Shown here: positions 10,101 through 20,339 of the stretch, piece by piece
Layout of the letters: each line of letters opens with the position of its first letter
Numbering within the stretch: position 1 is the stretch's first letter
Origin: Aurelia coerulea
Taxonomy: Eukaryota > Cnidaria > Scyphozoa > Semaeostomeae > Ulmaridae
Assembly: GCA_039566865.1 (NCBI GenBank)
Contig: CM076954.1
Span: 16,702,001 to 16,766,000 of the forward strand
DNA length: 64,000 bases
Direction of reading: 5' to 3'
Notes under the pieces: model-generated
The model's input: only the letters and a program-made list of their open reading frames with translations
Told to the model about the DNA's origin: nothing
The model's database searches: none
Made by a program: the position numbers and the translations under genes

Positions 10101-13100
10101 AGCAGAACTGATTGTTTTTATATCCCGGGAGCAGTAATCTTTTTTTATTCAGATATAATTTTACAATAAATCTTACATTCTACTATACCTTCCTAATTAC
10201 AATACAACACTACAATACAGAGACGATGCCAAGGTGAGCGAAAGGCAATGACCATCCCATGGCCAATAAAAAGACATGCAATGCTGAACTACATACAACT
10301 GAGTACACTACGAACAATTAAACCTAATTGATACTATACTATATTCTGTCTAACATTAGATGTCCGGTCAGGTAAACAAGGGCAGATTTTGCAATTTGAT
10401 AGCAACAGTTGCGTTTGATTGACACCTCAATTCAAAGCAATTAGCGGCTGCAGACAAAAGAAATTCTCTCAACCAGTAATTCAAAACAAACAAAGCCGCA
10501 AAGTTTCCCCGAAAGTAGTAGGGCAAACTCTCGCCTTGTGCAAGCGAAAGATGGTTTTTAAGAGAAGTTATGTGCCTTTAATAAAAGAAGAAGGATAAAT
10601 GTAAAGTTCTGTCTCGCGGATTTTCCTTATTTGATTCAGGAGCTGTTTTGTAATCGTTTCATTTTAGCCCTAAATACGCGAGAATTGCAATGCCTCCTGC
10701 TCGGCTTTTGAATCAAATGAACAAAATCCGCGAGACAGAACTTTAGATTTACCTTCCTTCTTTTGTTATAAGCCCATAACTTCTCTTAAAAACCACCTTC
10801 CGCTTGCACAAGGCGAGAGTTTGCCCTACTAGTTTCGGGGAAACTTTTTGCGGCTTTGTTTGTTTTGAATTACTGGTTGAGAGAAGTTCCTTTGTCTGCA
10901 GTCGCTAATCGCTTTGAATTGAGGTGTCAATCAAAGGCAACTGTTGCTATTGTATTGCAAAATCTGCCCTTGTTGGTTAGGTATGCAATTGAAACTAAAA
11001 TGTCAGGAGCGCAGCTCATCTTGATTGGTTTACGGACATGAAATATGCCTAAAAATGATATAATAAATATGCCTGGCATCTAATGTGAAACAGAACTTAC
11101 AAAGAACTAGCGAAGTTACGTTGAGAAAGTTGGTGGTTGCTTGGTACTGAAGTTTCAAAAGATGTTAGTCAGACCGACCAGTTTCATGAATGAAACGAAA
11201 AATCAATTCTAGTATATTTCTGTTCAAATCATTAGAGAGGTCTTGATCACTATATGATAAAAGCTGTGTCAAAGCATCATTTGATAGATCGGCGATTTGT
11301 AAAAATGGTCGTAATAATTCAACAATTCCAGCGAGAAGATATTCTCAATGCCATCGCTTGTTGCGCACATTGGGTTTATGGTATCCCTAAAATTATGCTT
11401 AAACATTATGCTAAAATTATGTTTAAACATCTAAGCTATTTTGGTACTTAAATCATTTATATATTATATCATTGTTCAATTACATAGTACCACACGCAAC
11501 GAACATATTTTTATTGAATTTCCCTAAAATTATGCTTTAATTTTTGGAAACTTCAAACGGGGATTGTTTTTTATTCTCCCGTTATATTCTTGGTACATTC
11601 TTATACATTATTCCAACTATATTTATTTGCTGATGCTAGGATCTGGTGACAAAAAACTTGAAAAACAATTCAGCAGAAAAGCTATCATTTGAGCCACCTC
11701 TTTGTCTCAAGTTTTTAAGACTGCTGCCTTTCATCAGTGAAAATCAAAAATGTATCAGACTGGAAATTATTGGATGTGCTGGCTGCGGAGATGCCACTAA
11801 GTCGCCTGAAACTGCACAACCCCCTATTACAACACAAGGCCCCAAGAAAGTATCTACAACAGCACCATCAGGACCAGTTAGCAACGAGAAAACGACTCAG
11901 TCAACTAGGAGCCCTAAAACAGGTAGGCCATATCAATTTATGTGATTAAATTTGACCTTGAGGGCATACCCATTTAACTGAAAAATAATGCCCGTTGCTA
12001 CAACATTCCTGATTCCTATGTCTGTATATACAGGGTGTCCCAGAAAAATTGCTTGAGGTTTGATTAAATATTCAAAAAGAACAATAAAATGTACATGCTC
12101 CTGGCTTTATAAACCCTGTTCTTGCGAATCCGCCAAGAGTCCACGGAGTTAAGCTTTTGAAGTTCAAGTTTGTGCGAAAGCTGAAACCAGACGCCCCTAA
12201 CTGACTTGTTTTTCAAAAAGACGTCCCAAAATCAAAATAAAAGAAGACTGTCCAATATTTTAGCTCTCGTTGATATTAGAGGAAACCAAATAGGACTTCA
12301 AAAGCAATTTAATTCTTGTATCCGTCGCCAAAATTTACTTGAAAATGCAAGTATCCAAAAACATGAAATGAAAACTTAATCGATGAGAGACAGGGCCATT
12401 CTAAATTGTGGTCAACAGAATTCTTCCAAGCATGCATAGCCTCCATCCAATGTTAGAAAAGCTAGTTTATCGAAAGTGCTTTTTAAATTCTATTTGATTT
12501 GCTTTGAATAAACGAGATTCTACTTTCACATTAGACAATGCATCTCAAACCGATTTGAAAATATTTTTAGTTTACATGGAGTTTTCGAACCGTTTTGACA
12601 TTTCAAACCGATCTGAACAGGCGAGTTGAGTTTCACCCCGGCTTGAGTTTTTCCACGTAAACGCTTCAAGGGCTTTAACCAGACAACGAGTTCAACTCAG
12701 ATCGGGGTGAAATTTCAAACCGGTTTGAGTTTTTCATGTAAACGGGCCCTAATGCTTTGATTTTCCACTTTTTTACAGATACTTTCAAACCCAAACCACG
12801 CAAAAAAAGTGATTCATCGACCGTGATCATTGTTGTTGTTGTTATCCTAATCATCGTGGCTGTAATCGCTGCAATCATTGCATATCGCTTCCGACGGAAG
12901 ATTCGCCTTTGCTGCAGACGTATTTTAGAAAACAACAATGGACCTAAAGCAGCCAAGAAGCACAAGAAAGCAAATTTTCATGTTCAAATGGAAGCAACTT
13001 ATTCAGAAGTTAAAACAGGTTTGCTTTTAATCGTACTATTGCCTTTTTTCAATGAAATTTGTTGTTTATGCAGTCAAACTCAAACTCGCATAAGTAAGAT

Positions 13101-16100
13101 CTCTTCGGACCAAGAGAAATGATCCAACTGATGTCAGTCCGACTGTCCAACTTTGAGATGGGTCAGATTTTTTTCGACTCAAGTGAAGTGCGAAAGCTCT
13201 GTAATCGAGGCTACAAGAAAAAAACGAGGGTAATAGAATATGTCATTATTCTTAAATTTGACCTTTTCCCATGGTGAGTGAGCATAGAATAAATGAGCGT
13301 AGAATAAAGAGCACTTATACTAAACAAGGAGCTTTTTTGTTTGCAAAATGACAAACTGACCCTTAGCACCCGCTTTCTGTCGTGAAGTCTGACTCATGCA
13401 ATGTTATTTACTTGCGGGACCTCCAGAAAAGATCCAACTTGCGAATATCCACATGATGAAACCCGCGTTAAATTTCTTTATTTAGTTTGAAGATGGTAAA
13501 ACCCCGGGGGGGGGGGGTACTTCACATATTTTGGGTACGGGGACGTGCCATCGGGAAGGGTATCGATTTTCGCGACTTTGGTATAAGGAACGGTATCGAT
13601 TTTCACGATTTTGGTATAAGGAACGGTATCGATTTTCACGATTTTGGTTAAAGTATAAGATCGGATATACATTTTCGGAAAATTGGTATAAGGTCGGGTG
13701 TACTTTTTCGGAAAATTGGTATAAAGTCGGGTATGCTTTTTCGGAAAATTGGTATAAGGAACGGGTATGTTTTTGAAGCTTCGATGGCACGTCCCCGACC
13801 AAAACCTGGTTAAGTAACCCCCCCCCCCCGGGGGTAAAACTGGGATTTGTCTTTACATGAACTCTTTTATTCTACTGGGTGAACCAGAAAAAATTTCACA
13901 TTGTATGAAATTTATAGCATCAAGAGTGCTGGATGGATTGGAATGAATCAGTATTTAAACAAATGATTCATGGTACAGAATTTATAAATAGCCGTAAGTA
14001 AGGGACTCATTATATAGTAAACCAATAAGCGCAACAAAAACACCGAAATCAGTAGACAGAAGACTATTAACTCTTGTAAAAGAAACAATAACCAAAATAA
14101 GCCTGTAATAAGAGAACGACTGTTAAACCCTGTAAGACAAAACCGAATCAACCTTAAAATTTGAAAGGAAAGAAATGAGTTAATAACTCACCAGTAACTG
14201 CTGAAAAGATCAACGTGAAATCACCAAATACTAGTTTTGTCGCACTCTCATCAGTTTGGTTCGTGCGAAGAAAAAATTACCAATAAAAACAGGCCACTTT
14301 GACAACAGACGAACAAAACAAAACCGAAAATCACACGCCATTAGTACCTAAGCCACTTGTTAGCTAAACCCAATAGACACCCGCCAAAGATCAAAGCCTT
14401 TGGCGCAAATTAGAACAATTGCAACGTGAAAAAAACTCCTTCTGTCAGCAGAGGGAGGGATCCCGAAGTTTAATAAACACCGCTTCTAAAACCTTGAGGT
14501 GGAAGGCAGACCTAGCCCTACCCAAAATTCGGAAACAATCCTCGCTATAATTGTTACGACATTCATTACTGCTCAGTAAGTGAGTACCAATGGCAGAATC
14601 ACTTTCTTGTTTAGCCGGACCAGCTTTACATTTTCGTTTTGGTTGACACCGACCGTTGCACCTGTCAGTACCTTTCCTTTTTGCTAGGGGCACATGTCGT
14701 CTCATCCTGTCAAAAAGTCTTTGGGATGTCCTACCTATCCCTACCTAGTCTTTGGGATGTCCAATCAGTATTTGCTTCACAGACAAAAGGTCGAAGTATT
14801 TTTGTGATTTTTCTTTTTTTTTTATATCATTCATTTAAAAAGTTTACAATAAATTCTACAATCTACAATACTTATCTAATTACTATACAACACTACGGGA
14901 ACAATACCAGGGGGAGTGAAAAACAATGACTACCCCATGGCCAAAAACATAAAGACTTATAACGTTAACCTACATGCAACTAACTGTACACTACGAACGA
15001 TTAGAAAACTAATGGGTAAAGGATAATATACTAGATTCTGTCTGATATTTGATGTCGTGTCAAGGTTGGGAAGAACTTAACAATTGCACGAGCGCGGCTG
15101 GTTTGAAATTGAGATGCATAGGATGCCTGACATCTAATATCAAACAGAATTTACGAGGAAAACAAAGAACATTCACGTAAAGGGACTTGGTGGTTGCTAA
15201 GAACATGGCTGAAGTTTCAAAGGATCTCAAACAAACCGACCAGTTTCGTGGATGAAACGTGAAGTCAATTCGAGTATATTTTTGTTCAAGTCATCAGAAA
15301 GGTCTTGATCACCATATAGTAAAAGTTGCGTCAAAGCATCATTTGAAAGGCTAGCAATTTGTACATATGGTTGCAATAATTCTACAATTCTCTTCGTTGA
15401 ACATCAAAAGAAGGGCAGAGCAACAAAAAATGCTCCGTATCCTCGATGCCATCGTTTGTTGGACGCATTGGGTTTATGGTATCCCTGAAATTATGCTTGA
15501 ACTTGTGAAAATTTAACTTACTGAGACCATCCCTAAGTTTAGTAAGATAGGATAATCCTATTGGATCGTGTATTCCAAAAACAGATTTTGCAGGGGGTCG
15601 GATTATTGATAAGATCTTTTTCTTTTTCGTGATTTTTCTCACCTTCCTACGAGCACTGAAAAAATTAGTACCTTCAAGTTTACAAGAACTTGGTGGTTGC
15701 AAAATGACTGGAAAAGGCCTAAAATACTTGACCAAATCATAAAGGACTCCTCGCTCAAAAAAACAGAGAAAGTGCAATTTGTCACGGTCGAGAGATATCA
15801 TCCGCACATTTTTTGCCTATGTCTTCTAACTCTTGAGAGAGGTGAAACGCCCGTGCGTATTGTTCTGTATGAGGAGAGTCCTGATGATTTGATCAAGTGT
15901 TTTAGGCCCTTTCTCGGTCATTTTGCAACCATGAAATTCTTTTAAAGTTAAATTTACCTATGTTTGCGGTGCTCGTGAAAAAGACGAGAAAAATCACAAA
16001 ACTACTTCGATCTTTTGGCTCTTAACTAGAATTTGAGCCATTCAAATCTATGAAGTACTTAGTGGTTCTACGAATTTTCGAAAGTGGGAACTTTTTTCTG

Positions 16101-19100
16101 CCTCACCCGGTATATGATATCTCCCATGGAACGGCGATGCCTGATAGATTAAGCCTTATAAAGAATCATCGTACAGAAAGATTAAACTGTAAAATATGAA
16201 CATCATTAAAGTCGAAATTTCCCATTTTAGATGAACTGGATCGAATATCATTAATTGTGACAGAAACTCCAGCAGAATTTGATGACAATGAACAACAGTA
16301 TGGTGGAAATTACAGCGAGGTTTATGCTGCTCCTATTATCAATAAGACTGACAACACTGAAGTAACAACGGGATATGATGCGTCACACTTATACTCCCAG
16401 GCGCATCCAGTAAAGAATAGCCAGGATTCAAATATATACGCACCACCTGTGAACTATTCACAACCTGACACTGTTAGACGCTCTAACCAGTCGATTGAAA
16501 GGGAACCTATTTACGCTGGTTCACAAATTTATGAAAACCCCTACCAATCCGTTACTGCATCAAGTATATATGCTGATCCTGGATATGCTGACCCTGGAGT
16601 TATTTCAAGCTCAGTCTCAGTGAAAATTAGAGAATTTCCCCGTAACAAGTTAAATCTTTTGGAGAAAATAGGAGAGGGGCAATTCGGGGAAGTACACATT
16701 TGTGCTGTTGACGATTTGGCATTGATAGTTGTCGGTGATGAGAAATTTACATCAATTGACACTGGTACAAACAAGGTTGCGGTAAAGATGATGAAGAGTG
16801 GACTGGATGGATCTGCGGAGGAGGAATTTATGAAAGAAGCTAAAGTGATGGTGAAACTAGCGCATGAAAACGTGGTCCAGTTGATTGGAATATGCTATGA
16901 TGAGCCTAAATGTATGGTCGTTGAATATATGGAGAATGGGGATTTAATGCAGTTTCTTCAAGCACATAGAAGATACGATGGTCCACCGCACCCACGGATA
17001 AGTGAGATACCAAAAAATGCTCTTGTCAACGATATCCTCTTTTATTTTGCAATGCAGATAGCTACAGGAATGAATTATTTATCATCTCAAGGGTTCGTGC
17101 ATCGTGATCTTGCAACGAGAAATTGCCTTGTTGGTCATTCTTACACCGTCAAAATAGCCGACTTTGGCATGTCACGTGATCTGTATTCAAAGCTGTATTA
17201 CAGAATTGAAGGTAAAGCCATTCTACCAATTAGGTGGATGGCACCTGAAAGTCTTTACTTTGGTAAGTGGAACTTTTCTTATTTGCTGTGTTTCTTTATT
17301 GTGAATTACGAAAAGTTATGCGAGAAGGGACGATCGAACTGCTTGTAATTGCTTGTAATTGCATCAGGCACCAGCACGAGGGCCGTACACATCACGGGCG
17401 CAGCAGGGGTAGCTACTCGTCTGAAATTTCTCAGAATTTGATATGAAAAGAAGGAAATTACAGAGATTTGATCACTAAAGCGGAGGATGAGACAAAAGGG
17501 ACGACAAAAATTATCGACTTTCATTCCGTGTTAACATGTTTTGGTTCATCTTCATCTTCAGAGTAATGGTTCGATAAATGCAAAAGCAAAGAGTTGAAAT
17601 CTCCTTGCTATAAGAAATTGAGAAAACAGCCTGCATTGAAATCTCTTTACACGTATTTTTCATAAGAAACTAAGAATTTTGGCCAATACTGAATTTCTAG
17701 AAATTATCACATTTTTAGTTCTCAGAATTGTTCCATAAACAATCTTCACGTTCACTACCTGTGCCTTCGTGAATTTTTCAGAACGTTTCTTGAAGCTTTT
17801 CCAATGTTTACATATTACCGAAGTACTTCGCGAGTAGAACAGGAAACAAGTGAGAATGAACTAAAAATGTGACGAGGATTTCCTTTATTAAAATGAATGG
17901 TTTCTCAAGTTATATTTTCCCAGTACTGGAGTTCCTTTATCTTTTCGTGATCCGATAGCTGAGTTTCTTATAGGCAGTTTCTTATTAAAGATAAATACAT
18001 GAACTCCATTCCATAAGAAGGTTTCTTAGATTATATCTACCTGTTTTATTATTCTCAATCTATGCGATGCACGTATATATCGAGCCAGTCGGGTTTGAAA
18101 CTTTCTTCGGGCATGATGTGCAAACATTCTCTACTTCTCTGTACAACTTATCTCCACTTTTTCCTTCCTCCCTCCTCAATCAAAGGTCGAATTAAAACAA
18201 GGAAACAAACCAACAATCAATCCCTCAGCTTTCAATTTCACAAGCATAGAATGTTCTGTATTGTTTGACCCACTCTGTGCGGAAGGGATTTCCACAAGTT
18301 TTCTTAAACTTCGGCATATTTGTTTACTGAATAAACTTAGCACCTGACATTTCCTTCTTCCAGTCACCGAGCTTTTTTCCCGCCAAATCTCTCAAAAGAG
18401 CCAATCAGGTAAGAGAATCAAAAGAACGCTGCCGAGGAAACTGATGAATGAGATTTACTTTGGCCAAAACAAAGAATCGCGCCATCCCAGGGGACTCGGG
18501 TGACTATTATTTTTGTGAAAAATTTTCATTTGTGGGACGTGGCTACGAAAAGTTACGGAAATCTTCGACTTTTCTTGGAAAAGAAGACGAAAGATCGCAG
18601 GTTTGAAAAAGGGCCTAAGGGGATGGTATTCTCATCAAAGCCTCGAATTTTAGTGTTATTTAAAAAACGATTTCTCTTGAAGAAAACGATCGATCGAAAA
18701 TTGCAGTGGCAGAAAGTTCCAAAATTTACCAAACTTTGATGTAAACCAATAAAATCGGTCAAAAGTTGGATAACCGTTGTCAGCTCGAGCGATATTGGGG
18801 GAGATGTTTTCCTCGCAGCTTCCCACAGCTTCCGCCATTGACGTGACGTCATGGTGCATTCTGATTGGTCGAGGCCCCAAATGTCAACAAATGCGCTGAT
18901 TGGTCGAAAACGAAATTCCCCCTTGTTTGGTGGCATCGCAAACTTTAAAAATTGTTTCTAACCGGGTGTCCCATGAATAGTAAACTGATTTGGTCGTGCT
19001 GATCGATGAGAATTTATCTTGAAATAATCCAAAATGAGTTGTGTTGTGCATAAATGCCTTGTTATGCATTAGAGTAGGTCCTGAAAGTTCAAATATGCGT

Positions 19101-20339
19101 CCACCATTAGACGACAACTTACACGTTTTGGCCGAAGCGAAGCCTTGAAGCACAGCGAATATATCAGCAGTAGCATTGACATAATTTGAAACATGGCGAA
19201 AATGCAGAATTCATCTATTCATAGCTCTTTTTAACAAAATTTTTCACCAAAGCTCTGTTTTCGAGTTAGAGAGACATTTGAACTTACATGATTAATGATA
19301 GCATATGTTCCAAATCTTTTAAAAGGCTGGTGTAAAATTGATTGACCTATTTCTTTGAACTGAATGACTTCAAAGAAACTTTAGCTAATTCTCTATAATT
19401 CTACCGTTGGAATTTTCCAAAATCTTCAATATTTTCAGAATTAGAGTGGTTTACTTCTTTTCCAAGAATTCAAGAAAAATTTTCACAAAAACTTAAAACC
19501 ATCGTAATTTCGAAACTGTTTGACGTAACATGAAATAATTTATGTAGTTTATGGATGCCTACAATATGGTATCAAGCAAAAGTCTGTCACTCATCTGGTT
19601 TATGATTTAGAAATTTGATGACGTCATATCCTCAAATGAGTTGTAATGTAAGATACGCTGTAATTTTCAAAAATATTCAAAAGTTCTGAAAAGTCCAACG
19701 GTAGAATTATAGATAAGTATCTAAGGTTTCTTTCAAGCCATTCTATCAAAAGAAATAGGTCATTTAATTTTACACTCACCTTTTTACGCCGAGTTAAAGA
19801 TTTGGCACATATGCTATCAATGATTAATATTCTGAAGTCAAAAGAACATGTTTAGATTTTTCGCAAGAATGCCATTTTTACTGAAAAAAAGCTGACTTCG
19901 GTTGATACTGTGTTTAGAACAACAAACGTAGCGATGGAATATTGGCGTGAAAAAATGGATTTACTGTTCAAAATCTTCACAAAGAATATGCCATTTGTAG
20001 CTTATTGACATTAATGCTGCAAAATTCTTCTTAGGTACTTTCACGTCGCAAACGGATGTTTGGGCATTTGCTGTCACTGTGTGGGAGATATTTATCTTTG
20101 CTGCCGAGCAGCCTTACGAACAATTCACAGACCAGCAAGTCATTGACAATGCTTTGGCGCTAGTGCAAAATGAAAGACAGGCTTTCAGGTACTTGGAAAA
20201 GGCAAATGGCTGCCCTGATGATACTTATGCTTTGCTGATGTTGTGCTGGAAAAGAGCACCCGAGGATAGGCCAAACTTCGGCGATCTTCTCCAGTTCTTC
20301 TCTGTGCGCTCTCAGAATGCAGTGGAAGTTGAGATTTAA
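7025..20339 (+). CDS. Discoidin domain receptor-like receptor tyrosine kinase (six coding exons)
   Basis: Joined exons 7025-7100, 8591-8922, 11640-11922, 12779-13018, 16231-17262 and 20035-20339 give 2268 bp, 755 residues plus stop, with every junction in phase. Order: signal peptide (1-25), one F5/8-type discoidin domain (about 27-182, closed by CIRLEIIGC), a Thr/Ser/Pro stalk (183-244), a transmembrane helix (about 245-266), a basic stop-transfer patch, a tyrosine-rich juxtamembrane region (about 310-445) and a tyrosine kinase (about 450-745). The kinase has GEGQFGEV (458-465), VAVK (Lys496), HRDLATRN (601-608), DFG (621-623) and the DDR-type activation loop with a Y-x3-YY pattern. Human DDR1/2 are 913/855 residues; the difference is mainly the missing discoidin-like second domain. 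Known DDRs bind collagen and signal at the plasma membrane; the ligand here is unknown. Introns are packed with transposons. Confidence 0.88.
7287..7628. mobile_element. TAAGAAAC-type MITE, copy 1
   Basis: The ends read CACGTTTTTTTCCATAAGAAAC and, inverted, GTTTCTTATAAAAAA...CATGTG. Several internal AAGAAACT motifs recur. It sits in intron 1 of the DDR-like gene. Related copies are listed at 17650-18001, 24699-25792, 29687-30577 and 52517-52894. Confidence 0.6.
7699..8302. mobile_element. Foldback element with TA target site (CCGGGTG family), copy 1
   Basis: The left end CTGGGTGGGCCAAAATAAAC and right end GTTTACTTTAGGGCACCCGG are inverted copies, flanked by TA (7697-7698 and 8303-8304). The arms pair through most of the element; for example the segment around 7728-7830 returns inverted at 8170-8280. 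The 80-codon frame in the left arm (7728-7970) has no recognisable homology and is attributed to the repeat. Confidence 0.75.
8591..8922 (+). CDS. DDR-like exon 2: main part of the discoidin domain
   Basis: The acceptor is a T-rich tract ending in CAAG, and the donor is AAAGG|GTAATT. It encodes the domain start C-N-S-P-L-G-M-E-S-G and the central strands, including GWCT and LYLEIEL. The motif around the collagen-contacting Trp of vertebrate DDRs (a W-S-E-S-type segment) is not conserved; the equivalent stretch reads DYEKSLAHG. Confidence 0.85.
9420..9740. repeat. Dispersed repeat, copy A (with 41065-41380)
   Basis: About 320 bp match 41065-41380 in the same orientation: both have a CATCATCC..CTAGTCAACATTTTG-type start, GATTGACCTCT, CTGGA..AGGAGG and GATACCTTG-type landmarks in the same order. 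It is non-coding, and no terminal repeats were identified. Confidence 0.6.
10135..11450 (-). mobile_element. 3' part of a LINE (family 2), copy A, interrupted by a foldback
   Basis: Read on the minus strand, 11450-11097 and then 10345-10135 align with the LINE fragment at 15810-14813 (for example the shared blocks around 11160-11330 and 15230-15400, and the 3' blocks 10150-10340 and 14830-15030). The 3' end is marked by a T run on the plus strand at about 10140, the complement of a poly(A) tail. The interval 10345-11096 is a hairpin region holding a separate foldback. It lies in DDR-like intron 2 and is non-functional. Confidence 0.65.
10375..10974. mobile_element. Long-TIR foldback (AACAAGG family), copy A, 9-bp target duplication
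   Basis: The left end AACAAGGGCAGATTTTGCAA returns inverted at 10955-10974. Arms of more than 250 bp pair with few mismatches; only the middle (about 10620-10740) is less clear. The flanks are GGTCAGGTA (10366-10374) and GGTTAGGTA (10975-10983), a 9-bp duplication with one difference. Long inverted arms plus 9-10-bp duplications are typical of Mutator-like elements; that assignment is an inference. Confidence 0.72.
11640..11922 (+). CDS. DDR-like exon 3: end of the discoidin domain and stalk
   Basis: The acceptor is TGCTAG|GAT and the donor ACAG|GTAGGC. The first 46 residues complete the discoidin domain (FEPP, FLRLLPF, CIRLEIIGC line up with LEPP, FVRFIP and C.RVELYGC of DDRs). The rest is a low-complexity Thr/Ser/Pro/Lys stalk, probably O-glycosylated. 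Phase 0 in, phase 1 out. Because homology runs straight across the exon 2-3 junction, no exon is missing here. Confidence 0.85.
12569..12745. mobile_element. Small TIR element, GTTTACATG type
   Basis: GTTTACATGGAGTTTTCGAA at the left and the inverted TTTTTCATGTAAAC at the right enclose repeated CAAACCGATTTGA-type motifs. It lies 33 bp before DDR-like exon 4, so it makes up much of the region where the branch point must lie. No target duplication is seen. Confidence 0.5.
12779..13018 (+). CDS. DDR-like exon 4: transmembrane helix and inner juxtamembrane
   Basis: The acceptor is a strong pyrimidine tract ending in ACAG, and the donor is ACAG|GTTTGC (phase 1 on both sides). It encodes 22 hydrophobic residues (VIIVVVVILIIVAVIAAIIA) followed by YRFRRKIRLCCRR, a clear stop-transfer signal. 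The exon ends with ATYSEVKT, a possible phosphotyrosine site. Confidence 0.88.
13503..13832. mobile_element. CCCGGG(n) TIR element, copy 1, 8-bp target duplication
   Basis: It begins CCC followed by a run of 12 G and TACTT, and ends AAGTAA, a run of 13 C and GGG. The flanks are GGTAAAAC on both sides (13495-13502 and 13833-13840). A subterminal inverted motif GGGGACGTGCCATCG recurs inverted at 13783-13797. The centre is a minisatellite of two related units of about 33 bp (TCGATTTTCRCGA...GGTATAAGGAACGG three times, then TTTTCGGAAAATTGGTATAA three times). Frames that cross it are repeat artefacts. Confidence 0.8.
13875..16110. mobile_element. TA-flanked TIR element (CCGGGTG family) holding a LINE fragment
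   Basis: CTGGGTGAACCAGAAAAAA at the left and the inverted TTTTTTCTGCCTCACCCGG at the right are flanked by TA (13873-13874, 16111-16112). The 2.2-kb interior contains the LINE 3' fragment listed next and a second, internal inverted pair (about 14780-14815 with 15985-16020). It occupies most of DDR-like intron 4. Confidence 0.6.
14813..15810 (-). mobile_element. 3' part of a LINE (family 2), copy B
   Basis: The minus-strand frame 15807-15382 (141 codons) encodes the C-terminal end of a LINE reverse transcriptase, including RPPAKSVFGIHDP, LRDGLSKLNFHKFKHNF and EDTEHFLLLCPSF, a tail I recognise from coral LINEs. Downstream is a 3' UTR with a small hairpin at 15034-15151 and a poly(A)-like end (T run at 14813-14822 on the plus strand). 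The upstream 15700-15950 repeats one segment (the FRPF-coding block) twice. It is truncated and non-functional. Confidence 0.75.
16231..17262 (+). CDS. DDR-like exon 5: juxtamembrane tyrosines and most of the kinase
   Basis: The acceptor is CATTTTAG and the donor TTTG|GTAAGT. The first 135 residues carry about a dozen tyrosines in short repeated contexts (IYAPP, IYAGS, IYENP, IYADPGYADP). The kinase N-lobe and most of the C-lobe follow, through RWMAPES. A 20-residue insertion between the glycine loop and the catalytic lysine (around VDDLALIVVGDEKFTS) matches the position of a similar insertion in DDRs. The exon is unusually long, fusing segments that are split in vertebrate DDR genes. Confidence 0.9.
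17650..18001. mobile_element. TAAGAAAC-type MITE, copy 2
   Basis: The ends are CACGTATTTTTCATAAGAAAC and, inverted, CAGTTTCTTATTAAAG...ATACATG. The interior aligns with 52517-52894 along its whole length (for example AAACAATCTTCACGTTCACT against CATAACAATCTTCATGTTCA). It lies in DDR-like intron 5. Confidence 0.65.
18002..20034. repeat. Rest of DDR-like intron 5, with a large imperfect palindrome
   Basis: Positions about 19255-19440 and 19670-19870 are inverted copies of each other (shared blocks include GATAGCATATG, GACCTATTTCTTT and ATAATTCTACCGTTGGA). A lone CCGGGTGTCCCA transposon end lies at 18962. The block 19505-19640 resembles 28690-28830. No coding sequence is supported in this interval. 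Confidence 0.55.
20035..20339 (+). CDS. DDR-like exon 6: kinase C-terminus and stop
   Basis: The acceptor is TTCTTCTTAG and the reading frame joins exon 5 to give YFGTFTSQTDVWAFAVTVWEI, the DDR-type subdomain IX. CWKRAPEDRPNF is subdomain XI. The protein ends 20 residues later at TAA (20337-20339), as in other DDRs, which end just after the kinase. Confidence 0.9.

Noticed and set aside
13478..13802. Overlapping frames with repeated 'YQFSEK' or 'RYRFSRFWYKE' units resembling a repeat protein
   Set aside because: They are translations of the minisatellite core of a TIR element with 8-bp target duplications, open in several frames at once.
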